From NCBI GenBank assembly GCA_039932095.1, contig JBDTQR010000080.1, forward strand, positions 1-17,935: a stretch of DNA of 17,935 bases, read 5' to 3'. Below the pieces are notes generated by a model. That model saw only the letters and a list, made by a program, of their open reading frames with translations, made no database searches and was not told where the DNA came from. This document shows, piece after piece, positions 1-6,603 of the stretch; the first letter of the stretch is position 1, and the number at the start of each line of letters is the position of its first letter. Source of the DNA: Stagnihabitans sp039932095. GTDB lineage: Bacteria; Pseudomonadota; Alphaproteobacteria; Rhodobacterales; Rhodobacteraceae. A program made the translations under genes and the position numbers.

Positions 1-1
1 G

Positions 2-553
2 GGTCTGATCATCATCGGCATCATCCTGTCGACCGGTTCGATGAATTTCGGCGCGATCGTCGAGGCGCAGCGTGGTTATGGTCTGCTCGGCTGGTACTGG
101 CTGCCGCATCTGCCGATGGTGGTGTTGTTCTTCATCTCTGCCCTGGCCGAAACCAACCGCCCGCCGTTCGACCTGCCTGAGGCCGAATCTGAACTGGTCG
201 CGGGCTTCATGGTGGAATACTCCTCAACGCCTTACCTGCTCTTCATGGCCGGCGAATATATCGCGATCTGGCTGATGTGCGCGCTGATTTCCATTCTGTT
301 CTTCGGCGGCTGGCTGTCGCCGATACCCGGGCTGCCGGACGGCTTTCTGTGGATGTTCTCCAAGATGGTGTTCTGGTTCTTCATGTTCGCCATGGTGAAG
401 GCCATCGTGCCGCGCTACCGCTATGACCAGTTGATGCGGATCGGCTGGAAAGTGTTCTTGCCGATGTCGCTGGGCTGGGTCGTTCTGGTGTCATTTCTGG
501 CGAAATACGAGGTCTTCGGGCATTTCTGGGCTCGCTGGGCGATAGGGGGCTGA
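2..553 (+). CDS. nuoH: NADH-quinone oxidoreductase subunit H (NuoH), 5'-truncated
   Basis: C-terminal part of the NuoH (ND1) membrane subunit of respiratory complex I, which lies at the junction of the peripheral and membrane arms and forms much of the quinone-binding chamber. The reading frame is open from base 2, so the gene begins upstream of the window; 183 residues are visible, a little over half of the usual ~330-345. The family signature RPPFDLPEAESELVAGF is at about bases 161-211, followed by the conserved VEYSS stretch, with acidic residues known to line the quinone channel. Several hydrophobic membrane segments follow and the protein ends in a hydrophobic/aromatic tail. One base separates its TGA from the next GTG start. 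The identification is very secure from the motif and from the nuoI-N genes downstream. Confidence 0.97.
   Translation, partial: GLIIIGIILSTGSMNFGAIVEAQRGYGLLGWYWLPHLPMVVLFFISALAETNRPPFDLPEAESELVAGFMVEYSSTPYLLFMAGEYIAIWLMCALISILFFGGWLSPIPGLPDGFLWMFSKMVFWFFMFAMVKAIVPRYRYDQLMRIGWKVFLPMSLGWVVLVSFLAKYEVFGHFWARWAIGG
544..549 (+). promoter_or_regulatory. Shine-Dalgarno supporting the GTG start at 555
   Basis: AGGGGG lies inside the last codons of nuoH and ends five bases before the GTG at 555. This spacing is ideal and is the main evidence that the small ORF at 555-755 is translated. Confidence 0.6.
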
Positions 554-554
554 G

Positions 555-755
555 GTGACGCTGGCCGAAACTGAATATCAGAGCCTGCGCGTGCATCTTT
601 ACGACCTGAAAGAGACTCTTCAGGGGATGGAACGACAAATGCGCGATCTGGCCGAAAGTGGGCGCAAGGATGCCGGGTTGATCTTTGCCCTGGCGGCCAC
701 AGTCGGCACCTTTGGCGAACGGCTTGACGAACTTGAAGACAAATTGGGGATATGA
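555..755 (+). CDS. Small coiled-coil-like protein encoded between nuoH and nuoI
   Basis: A 66-residue protein of unknown function with a GTG start one base after the nuoH stop. The N-terminal two thirds are highly charged with leucines and other hydrophobics spaced as in an amphipathic helix (YQSLRVHLYDLKETLQGMER), then a short alanine-rich patch (IFALAATVG) and a second charged helix ending ERLDELEDKLGI. It looks like a helical hairpin or coiled coil; there is no signal peptide and no cysteine. Codon use resembles a real GC-rich gene, a good Shine-Dalgarno precedes the start, and its TGA overlaps or nearly touches the nuoI start. Extra ORFs inside nuo operons are known from Rhodobacter capsulatus and Paracoccus denitrificans, but I cannot assign a role. 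A part in complex I assembly or stability is only inferred from position. Confidence 0.7.
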   Translation: MTLAETEYQSLRVHLYDLKETLQGMERQMRDLAESGRKDAGLIFALAATVGTFGERLDELEDKLGI

Positions 756-757
756 CG

Positions 758-1261
758 ATGGGACCGGTACAGACCACAGACTACGGGCGGGCCGTCAAAT
801 ACTTCCTGCTGTTTGATTTCATCAAAGGCTTTGGCTTGGGGCTGAAGTATTTCTTCGCCCCCAAGGCCACGCTGAACTATCCGCATGAAAAGGGGCCGCT
901 CAGCCCGCGTTTCCGGGGCGAACATGCGCTGCGTCGCTACCCGAGTGGCGAAGAGCGTTGCATTGCCTGCAAGCTCTGCGAGGCGATCTGTCCGGCGCAG
1001 GCGATCACCATCGACGCCGAACCCCGCGACGATGGCTCGCGCCGCACCACGCGCTATGACATCGACATGACCAAATGCATCTATTGCGGTTTCTGCCAGG
1101 AGGCCTGCCCGGTGGATGCGATTGTCGAGGGGCCGAATTTCGAATTCGCCGCTGAAAGCCGGGAAGAGTTGTTCTACGACAAGGCCAAGCTTTTGGACAA
1201 CGGCGACCGCTGGGAAGCCGAGATCGCCCGCAATCTGGAAATGGATGCGCCCTACAGATGA
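758..1261 (+). CDS. nuoI: NADH-quinone oxidoreductase subunit I (NuoI), 2x[4Fe-4S] ferredoxin-like
   Basis: NuoI carries the two [4Fe-4S] clusters (N6a, N6b) that pass electrons down the peripheral arm of complex I towards N2 and the quinone. Counting from the ATG at 758 (167 residues), the two cluster motifs are CIACKLCEAICP (Cys68, 71, 74, 78) and CIYCGFCQEACP (Cys107, 110, 113, 117). The N-terminal amphipathic stretch (residues ~9-33) fits the membrane-anchoring helix of the family. Two starts are possible: ATG 752, which makes an ATGA overlap with the preceding stop, and ATG 758. GGGGA at 746-750 is seven bases from 758 but only one base from 752, so 758 is preferred. The length is normal for the alphaproteobacterial/mitochondrial type. 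The stop overlaps the next gene by four bases. Confidence 0.97.
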   Translation: MGPVQTTDYGRAVKYFLLFDFIKGFGLGLKYFFAPKATLNYPHEKGPLSPRFRGEHALRRYPSGEERCIACKLCEAICPAQAITIDAEPRDDGSRRTTRYDIDMTKCIYCGFCQEACPVDAIVEGPNFEFAAESREELFYDKAKLLDNGDRWEAEIARNLEMDAPYR

Positions 1262-1668
1262 CTGATGATTTCGCAGCCATGCTGAAGAAGATGGTGGAGC
1301 AGGGTCAGGAAATGGCCAAGGCCTTCACGCCTTCGATGAGCGGCATCGACCCCAAGGCGTTTGAAAAGCTGTTTCCGGCGATGCCGAAGGATATGCTGGA
1401 AATGTTCTTTGGCAAGACCTTCAACCCCGAGGGTCTGGACGCCCGCACCCGCTTTCTGGTGACCATCGCCGCGCTGACCGTTCTCGGCCCCTTGGGTGAG
1501 CCGCAGATGCGGGTGACGGTGCAGAACGCTTTGGCGGCAGGGGCGAAACAGCGCGAGATTGCCGAGGTGATCTGGCAGATGTCGATGTTCGGCGGTGTGC
1601 CCGCCATGCAGAAGGCGCTTGAGATAGCACAGGCGGTCTTCGCGGAAACTGAGGAGAAACCGGCATGA
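1258..1668 (+). CDS. Carboxymuconolactone decarboxylase family protein inside the nuo operon
   Basis: A 136-residue soluble protein of the carboxymuconolactone decarboxylase (CMD/AhpD-like) all-helical fold. The family core is visible as LDARTRFLVTIAALTVLG (residues 60-77) followed by the typical helix-loop-helix EIAEVIWQMSMFGGVPAMQKA (100-120). The N-terminal ~50 residues form a Met- and Lys-rich helical extension. It has no cysteine, so the CxxC redox centre of AhpD-type alkylhydroperoxidases is absent and a peroxidase role by that mechanism is excluded; true CMD activity would be out of context here. It starts inside the nuoI stop (ATGA) and overlaps nuoJ by four bases, so it is co-translated with complex I subunits. 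The fold call is confident; the function is not known. Similar intercalated ORFs are, from memory, a lineage habit of Rhodobacterales nuo operons. Confidence 0.88.
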   Translation: MTDDFAAMLKKMVEQGQEMAKAFTPSMSGIDPKAFEKLFPAMPKDMLEMFFGKTFNPEGLDARTRFLVTIAALTVLGPLGEPQMRVTVQNALAAGAKQREIAEVIWQMSMFGGVPAMQKALEIAQAVFAETEEKPA

Positions 1669-2279
1669 GTGTCGCAGACCTGGCCTTTTACGCCTTTTCC
1701 ACCGTCACGGTGGCGGCGGCTTTGATGGTGACGCTGTCGCGCAACCCGGTACACTCGGTGCTGTGGCTGATCCTGACCTTCCTGTCCTCGGCCGGGTTGT
1801 TCGTTCTGCTGGGCGCCGAGTTCGTCGCGATGCTGCTGATCATCGTCTATGTCGGCGCGGTGGCGGTGCTGTTCCTGTTCGTCGTGATGATGCTGGACAT
1901 CGACTTTGCCGAGTTGAAGGGCGAGATGGCGAAATACATGCCCTTGGGGATGCTGGTCGGCGTGGTGATCATCATGCAACTGGCGCTTGGTGTCGGGGCT
2001 TGGGTGACGGCTGATGGTGCGATGGGGCTGCATCAGGCGGTGACGCCGGACGCCAGCAAGATCGAGAACACCCGCGCGCTCGGGATGCTGCTTTATGACA
2101 AGTATTTGCTGTTGTTCCAATTGTCCGGCCTGATCCTGCTGGTCGCGATGATCGGGGCCATCGTGCTGACGCTGCGCCACCGCAAGGACATCAAGCGGCA
2201 GAACATCCTGCACCAGATGTGGCGCGACCCCGCCAAGGCGATGGAACTGATCGATCTGAAGCCGGGGCAGGGGTTGTGA
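1665..2279 (+). CDS. nuoJ: NADH-quinone oxidoreductase subunit J (NuoJ)
   Basis: NuoJ (ND6) is a membrane-arm subunit of complex I that connects the quinone module with the antiporter-like pumps. The 204-residue product is hydrophobic with about five membrane helices. Its family hallmark is the third helix and what precedes it, LLGAEFVAMLLIIVYVGAVA (about residues 49-68), which contains the tyrosine/glycine stretch involved in the helix rotation seen in complex I structures. The C-terminal cytoplasmic tail is basic (LRHRKDIKRQ) and slightly longer than in E. coli. GAGGAG at 1651-1656 is eight bases from the ATG, a strong ribosome site. The start overlaps the previous stop (ATGA), and the TGA overlaps the ATG of the exported protein at 2279. 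Confidence 0.97.
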   Translation: MSVADLAFYAFSTVTVAAALMVTLSRNPVHSVLWLILTFLSSAGLFVLLGAEFVAMLLIIVYVGAVAVLFLFVVMMLDIDFAELKGEMAKYMPLGMLVGVVIIMQLALGVGAWVTADGAMGLHQAVTPDASKIENTRALGMLLYDKYLLLFQLSGLILLVAMIGAIVLTLRHRKDIKRQNILHQMWRDPAKAMELIDLKPGQGL

Positions 2280-2743
2280 TGATGCGGGCGATGTTATCCT
2301 TGGTCGCAAGTTTGGCGGCGTCGCAAGCGATGGCGTTGCAACCCAAAGCTTGCGAGTTCGAGACAGCAAGCGGCGATGACTTTGCATGGGCCGGACCCGT
2401 GACTGACATGGGCCAAGGAATGGTCATGCAGGCCTATGGGAGTCGAAGCGTGTGGTCCTCAGATACGGAAGTAAAGTTCACGCTTTGCGCTTCAGGTCAG
2501 ACTTTGGCATCGGTGAGCCAGACGAACACCGAGCAGGACAGCTGGTCCAGTCCGGTAAATTACTTTGAGGTGATGCGAGACGCAATCGCCTCGCCCCAAA
2601 GCTTTACCCTGAAGGACATGGAAAGCCAGATCCGCGCGGCGGGAGGGAATGCCCTTTTTTACTCGGCCGATACCGAAGCTTGCGGTTGTGCAGCGTTTTA
2701 TCCGAACCTGCGCGGCACGAAAACACCATGGAGCAGCCAATGA
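2279..2743 (+). CDS. Putative exported four-cysteine protein between nuoJ and nuoK
   Basis: An unrecognised 154-residue protein. The start at ATG 2279 (or the adjacent ATG 2282) follows AGGGG at 2269-2273 and overlaps the nuoJ stop (TGATG). The N-terminus is a plausible Sec signal peptide: MMR, a hydrophobic run, and a likely cleavage after AMA at residue 19. The mature part has four cysteines (25, 70, 135, 137), the last two in ACGCAAFYPN, which could form disulfides in the periplasm. It has no membrane helix after the signal. A hand count over 2401-2700 gives about 55% GC, against roughly 63-68% in sampled stretches of nuoL and nuoN, and codon use looks less biased, which suggests a later arrival. 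It is nonetheless coupled: its tail contains the nuoK ribosome site and its stop overlaps the nuoK start. No function is assigned. Confidence 0.8.
   Translation: MMRAMLSLVASLAASQAMALQPKACEFETASGDDFAWAGPVTDMGQGMVMQAYGSRSVWSSDTEVKFTLCASGQTLASVSQTNTEQDSWSSPVNYFEVMRDAIASPQSFTLKDMESQIRAAGGNALFYSADTEACGCAAFYPNLRGTKTPWSSQ
2730..2733 (+). promoter_or_regulatory. Shine-Dalgarno fixing the nuoK start at 2740
   Basis: GGAG six bases before ATG 2740 selects the conserved MIGLEHYL start over in-frame ATGs further upstream (2680, 2728). It lies inside the coding tail of the exported-protein gene. Confidence 0.6.
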
Positions 2744-3045
2744 TCGGCCTGGAACATTACCTGATTGTCGCGGCGGCTTTGTTCGTCATCGGGATCTTTG
2801 GCATCTTTCTGAACCGGAAGAACGTCATCGTCATTCTGATGTCGATCGAACTGATGCTGCTGGCGGTCAACATCAACTTCGTCGCCTTTTCGTCGATGTC
2901 AGGCGATCTGGTGGGGCAGGTGTTCACCATGTTCATCCTGACCGTGGCCGCCGCCGAGGCGGCGATCGGCCTTGCCATTCTGGTGGTGTTCTTCCGCACG
3001 CGCGGCACCATCGAAGTTGAAGACGCGAATGTGATGAAGGGCTAG
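2740..3045 (+). CDS. nuoK: NADH-quinone oxidoreductase subunit K (NuoK)
   Basis: NuoK (ND4L) is a small three-helix subunit of the complex I membrane arm that takes part in proton translocation. The product of 101 residues matches the family length. Two buried glutamates known to be important, Glu36 and Glu72 in E. coli, are present here as Glu37 (MSIELMLLAVN) and Glu73 (AAAEAAIGLAI). The ATG at 2740 overlaps the preceding TGA (ATGA) and has GGAG six bases upstream. The reading frame extends further 5' (to an ATG at 2680), but that part is a shadow of the exported-protein gene. It is followed two bases after its TAG by nuoL. Confidence 0.97.
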   Translation: MIGLEHYLIVAAALFVIGIFGIFLNRKNVIVILMSIELMLLAVNINFVAFSSMSGDLVGQVFTMFILTVAAAEAAIGLAILVVFFRTRGTIEVEDANVMKG

Positions 3046-3047
3046 CC

Positions 3048-5057
3048 ATGACGACGATCATTCTGCTTGCGCCGCTGGTCGGTGCGCTGATCTGCGGTTT
3101 CTTCTGGACCCTTCTGGGTGAGAGGGTCGGGCAGATCCTGTCGACCGGGTTGCTGTTTCTGGCGGCGGTGCTGTCGTGGTACGTGTTCCTGACCTTTGAC
3201 GGCGCGACCCAGCACATCACCATCCTGCGGTGGATCGAAAGCGGCTCGTTGTCGACCGACTGGGGCATCCGTCTCGACCGGCTGACGGCGATCATGCTGG
3301 TGGTGGTGACCACGGTGTCGGCCCTCGTTCACCTCTACAGCTTTGGCTACATGGCGCATGACGAGAACTGGGGCCATGACGAGCCCTACCGGGCGCGGTT
3401 CTTTGCCTATCTGTCGTTTTTCACCTTTGCCATGCTGGCCCTCGTCACCGCCGACAATCTGGTGCAGATGTTCTTCGGCTGGGAGGGTGTCGGTGTCGCA
3501 TCCTATCTGCTGATCGGGTTCTACTACCGCAAGGCAAGTGCCAATGCCGCGGCGATCAAGGCGTTTGTGGTCAACCGGGTCGGTGACTTCGGCTTTGCGC
3601 TCGGGATCTTCGGGCTGTTCTACATGACCGACAGCATCAAGTTTGACGACGTGTTTGCCGGGGTCGAGGAGCTGTCCAAGACCAATCTGAACTTCCTGCT
3701 GTGGGACTGGAACGCCGCCAACCTCTTGGGGGTGCTGCTGTTCATCGGGGCGATGGGCAAGTCGGCGCAGCTTTTCCTGCACACCTGGTTGCCCGACGCG
3801 ATGGAGGGCCCGACGCCGGTTTCGGCGCTGATCCATGCAGCGACCATGGTTACTGCCGGGGTGTTTCTGGTCTGCCGGATGTCGCCTTTGTACGAATTCG
3901 CGCCCGAGGCCAAGCAAATGATCGTGGTCATCGGCGCCTCTACCGCGTTCTTTGCGGCGACGGTGGGTCTGGTACAGAATGACATCAAACGGGTGATCGC
4001 CTATTCGACCTGTTCGCAGTTGGGCTACATGTTCGTGGCGGCGGGGTCGGGGGTGTACGGCGTGGCGATGTTCCACCTCTTCACCCATGCGTTTTTCAAG
4101 GCGATGCTGTTTCTTGGCGCGGGGTCAGTGATCACCGCGATGCATCATGAGCAGGACATGCGGAATTACGGCAACCTGCGTGGCAAAGTGCCGATGACTT
4201 TCTGGGCGATGATGATTGGCACGCTGGCGATCACCGGGGTTGGCATTCCGTTCAGCCAGGAGATTTTCGGTATCCCGATCGGCTTTGCCGGCTTCCTGTC
4301 GAAGGATGCGATCATCGAAAGCGCCTATGCCGGCGGCTCGACGTACGGCTTTGTCCTGCTGGTCGTGGCGGCCTGTTTCACCAGCTTCTATTCGTGGCGA
4401 CTGATGTTCATGACGTTCTACGGCCCGGAAAAGGGCGATCACCACGCCCATGAGCACGCCCACGAGTCCGGCATGTCGATGCTGATCCCACTTGGCGTGC
4501 TGGCGGTTGGGGCGACTTTCGCGGGCATGATCTGGTGGAGCAGCTTCTTTGGCAGCGTTCCAGGGGTCGAGCACTTCTTCAACCTGACCGAGGGCGCGGC
4601 ACCAGGGGTTGGCGGCATCTATATGGGTGAGACCAATCAGGTTATGGAACTGGCGCATGAAAGCCCGTGGTGGGTCAGCCTGTCGCCCTTCATCGCGATG
4701 CTGTTGGGGTTCGGCGTGGCCTATCTGTTCTACATGCGCCGGCCGGAATTGCCGCGTCAGCTGGCCGAGCAGCAGGCGCCGCTCTACCGCTTCCTGCTGA
4801 ACAAATGGTATTTCGACGAGCTGTATGACGTGGTGTTTGTTCGCACCGCCAATTGGCTGGGCCGTTTCCTGTGGAAGCGCGGCGACGGCGATGTGATCGA
4901 CGGCACACTGAACGGCGTCGCGATGGGGGTCATTCCGTTCTTCACCCGTCTCGCGGGCCGCATGCAGTCCGGCTACATCTTCACCTACGCCTTCGCGATG
5001 GTGATCGGGATCGGAATCCTGGTCACCTGGATGACGCTCTCGGGAGGAGCACACTGA
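3048..5057 (+). CDS. nuoL: NADH-quinone oxidoreductase subunit L (NuoL)
   Basis: NuoL (ND5) is the distal Mrp-antiporter-like proton pump of complex I. The 669-residue product has the expected many-helix core. The helix with the conserved glutamate is FFGWEGVGVASYLLIGF (Glu146), and the pump lysine is in GAMGKSAQLFLHTWLPDA (Lys238), followed by the conserved EGPTPVSALIHAATMVTAGV. The C-terminal part contains the connecting amphipathic helix that runs along NuoM and NuoN, and final hydrophobic helices. A histidine-rich loop DHHAHEHAHESG occurs at about residues 463-474. AAGGG lies six bases before the ATG. The length is about 50 residues longer than E. coli NuoL (613), as is usual in alphaproteobacteria. 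The stop overlaps the nuoM start (TGATG). Confidence 0.98.
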   Translation: MTTIILLAPLVGALICGFFWTLLGERVGQILSTGLLFLAAVLSWYVFLTFDGATQHITILRWIESGSLSTDWGIRLDRLTAIMLVVVTTVSALVHLYSFGYMAHDENWGHDEPYRARFFAYLSFFTFAMLALVTADNLVQMFFGWEGVGVASYLLIGFYYRKASANAAAIKAFVVNRVGDFGFALGIFGLFYMTDSIKFDDVFAGVEELSKTNLNFLLWDWNAANLLGVLLFIGAMGKSAQLFLHTWLPDAMEGPTPVSALIHAATMVTAGVFLVCRMSPLYEFAPEAKQMIVVIGASTAFFAATVGLVQNDIKRVIAYSTCSQLGYMFVAAGSGVYGVAMFHLFTHAFFKAMLFLGAGSVITAMHHEQDMRNYGNLRGKVPMTFWAMMIGTLAITGVGIPFSQEIFGIPIGFAGFLSKDAIIESAYAGGSTYGFVLLVVAACFTSFYSWRLMFMTFYGPEKGDHHAHEHAHESGMSMLIPLGVLAVGATFAGMIWWSSFFGSVPGVEHFFNLTEGAAPGVGGIYMGETNQVMELAHESPWWVSLSPFIAMLLGFGVAYLFYMRRPELPRQLAEQQAPLYRFLLNKWYFDELYDVVFVRTANWLGRFLWKRGDGDVIDGTLNGVAMGVIPFFTRLAGRMQSGYIFTYAFAMVIGIGILVTWMTLSGGAH

Positions 5058-6592
5058 TGGATTATCTTCTCTCGATCATCACCTATGTCCCGGCGGTTGC
5101 GGCGGGAATTCTGGCGCTGTTCCTGCGTGGCAATGATGCGGCGACGGCGCGCAATGCCCGCTGGGTGGCGTTGTTTGCCTCTGTGTTCAGTCTGGTCCTG
5201 TCGCTGCTGCTGTTGAAAGGCTTTGATCCTGGCAACACCGGCTTTCAGTTCGTCGAGGACAAGCCGTGGGTGCTGGGCCTGCATTACAAGATGGGGATCG
5301 ACGGGATTTCGATCCTGTTCGTGATGCTGACCACATTCCTGATGCCGATTACCATTGCGGCTTGCTGGAACGTCGAGACTCGGGTCAAGGACTACATGAT
5401 CGCCTTCCTGCTTCTGGAAACCCTGATGCTGGGCGTGTTCTGCGCCTTGGACCTGGTGCTGTTCTATGTGTTCTTTGAGGCCGGTCTGATCCCGATGTTT
5501 CTGATCATCGGCATCTGGGGCGGCCAAAACCGGATCTATGCGGCGTTCAAGTTCTTCCTCTACACCTTCCTCGGTTCGGTCCTGATGCTGGTGGCGATGG
5601 TGGCGATGTATTGGGCGGCGGGGACCACCGACATTCCGACCTTGATGACCTTCAAGTTCAGCCATGATCCGATTGCCGTGCTGGGGATGCATGTGGCGGG
5701 TGGGTTGCAGACGCTGCTGTTCCTCGCGTTCTTCGCCTCTTTTGCGGTGAAGATGCCGATGTGGCCAGTGCACACCTGGTTGCCCGATGCCCACGTTCAG
5801 GCCCCTACGGCGGGGTCGGTGGTCCTGGCGGCGATCCTGTTGAAGATGGGCGGTTACGGCTTCCTGCGCTTCAGCCTGCCAATGTTCCCGGTGGCGGCGG
5901 ACTTGTGGACGCCGATGGTGTTCTGGCTGTCGGCGATTGCGATCGTCTACACATCATTGGTGGCCCTGGTGCAGACCGACATGAAGAAGCTGGTGGCCTA
6001 TTCGTCGGTCGCGCATATGGGTTACGTCACGATGGGGATCTTCACGGTCACCCAGCAAGGCGTCGACGGCGCGATCTTCCAGATGCTGAGCCACGGTTTC
6101 ATCTCGGGCGCGATGTTCCTGTGTGTCGGCGTGATCTATGACCGGATGCACACCCGTGAGATTGACGCCTATGGCGGGCTGGTCAACCGGATGCCGCTTT
6201 ATGCCCTGGTGTTCATGTTCTTCACCATGGCCAACGTGGGTCTGCCGGGGACCAGCGGGTTCATCGGAGAGTTCTTGGTGCTGATGGGAATTTTCCAGGT
6301 CGACACGCTGGTTGCAGCGGTGGCGACCTCTGGGGTGATCCTGTCGGCGGCTTACGGGTTGTGGCTCTACCGCCGGGTCGCCTTTGGTCCGCTGGTCAAG
6401 GCCGCTTTGGCAGGAATTCAGGACATGACACGGCGCGAGCGGATGATCTTTGCGCCCTTGGTCGCGATGACGCTGTTGCTCGGGGTTTATCCCGCGGTGG
6501 TGACCGACATCACCGGCGCGTCGGTCGGCAAGCTGATTACGGAGTTCCGTGCCTCTGTTCCGGCGGCTCAGACCGCTGCAGACTCGAACTGA
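5057..6592 (+). CDS. nuoM: NADH-quinone oxidoreductase subunit M (NuoM)
   Basis: NuoM (ND4) is the middle antiporter-like proton pump of complex I. The 511-residue product starts MDYLLSIITYVP at an ATG overlapping the nuoL stop, with a strong ribosome site GGGAGGAG at 5042-5049, seven bases away. The frame is open further upstream (from 4853), but that part is nuoL read out of frame. Conserved features are the helix FYVFFEAGLIPMFLIIGIWGG with Glu141, and KMPMWPVHTWLPDAHVQAPT, whose first lysine is Lys232, followed by ILLKMGGYG. About 14 membrane helices are expected and the hydrophobic pattern fits. Eight bases separate its TGA from the first candidate nuoN start. Confidence 0.98.
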   Translation: MDYLLSIITYVPAVAAGILALFLRGNDAATARNARWVALFASVFSLVLSLLLLKGFDPGNTGFQFVEDKPWVLGLHYKMGIDGISILFVMLTTFLMPITIAACWNVETRVKDYMIAFLLLETLMLGVFCALDLVLFYVFFEAGLIPMFLIIGIWGGQNRIYAAFKFFLYTFLGSVLMLVAMVAMYWAAGTTDIPTLMTFKFSHDPIAVLGMHVAGGLQTLLFLAFFASFAVKMPMWPVHTWLPDAHVQAPTAGSVVLAAILLKMGGYGFLRFSLPMFPVAADLWTPMVFWLSAIAIVYTSLVALVQTDMKKLVAYSSVAHMGYVTMGIFTVTQQGVDGAIFQMLSHGFISGAMFLCVGVIYDRMHTREIDAYGGLVNRMPLYALVFMFFTMANVGLPGTSGFIGEFLVLMGIFQVDTLVAAVATSGVILSAAYGLWLYRRVAFGPLVKAALAGIQDMTRRERMIFAPLVAMTLLLGVYPAVVTDITGASVGKLITEFRASVPAAQTAADSN

Positions 6593-6603
6593 AGGACTTG
6601 ATG

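Noticed and set aside
1258..1668. AhpD-type alkylhydroperoxidase
   Set aside because: The protein contains no cysteine, so the CxxC catalytic centre is missing.
1305..2387. 360-codon minus-strand ORF opposite the CMD gene and nuoJ
   Set aside because: His/Gln/Arg-rich composition of an antisense shadow; the plus strand holds recognisable proteins.
3042..5054. Two long minus-strand ORFs (348 and 309 codons) opposite nuoL
   Set aside because: Composition (His, Gln, Arg, Asp) is the mirror of a hydrophobic membrane protein gene; no family features.
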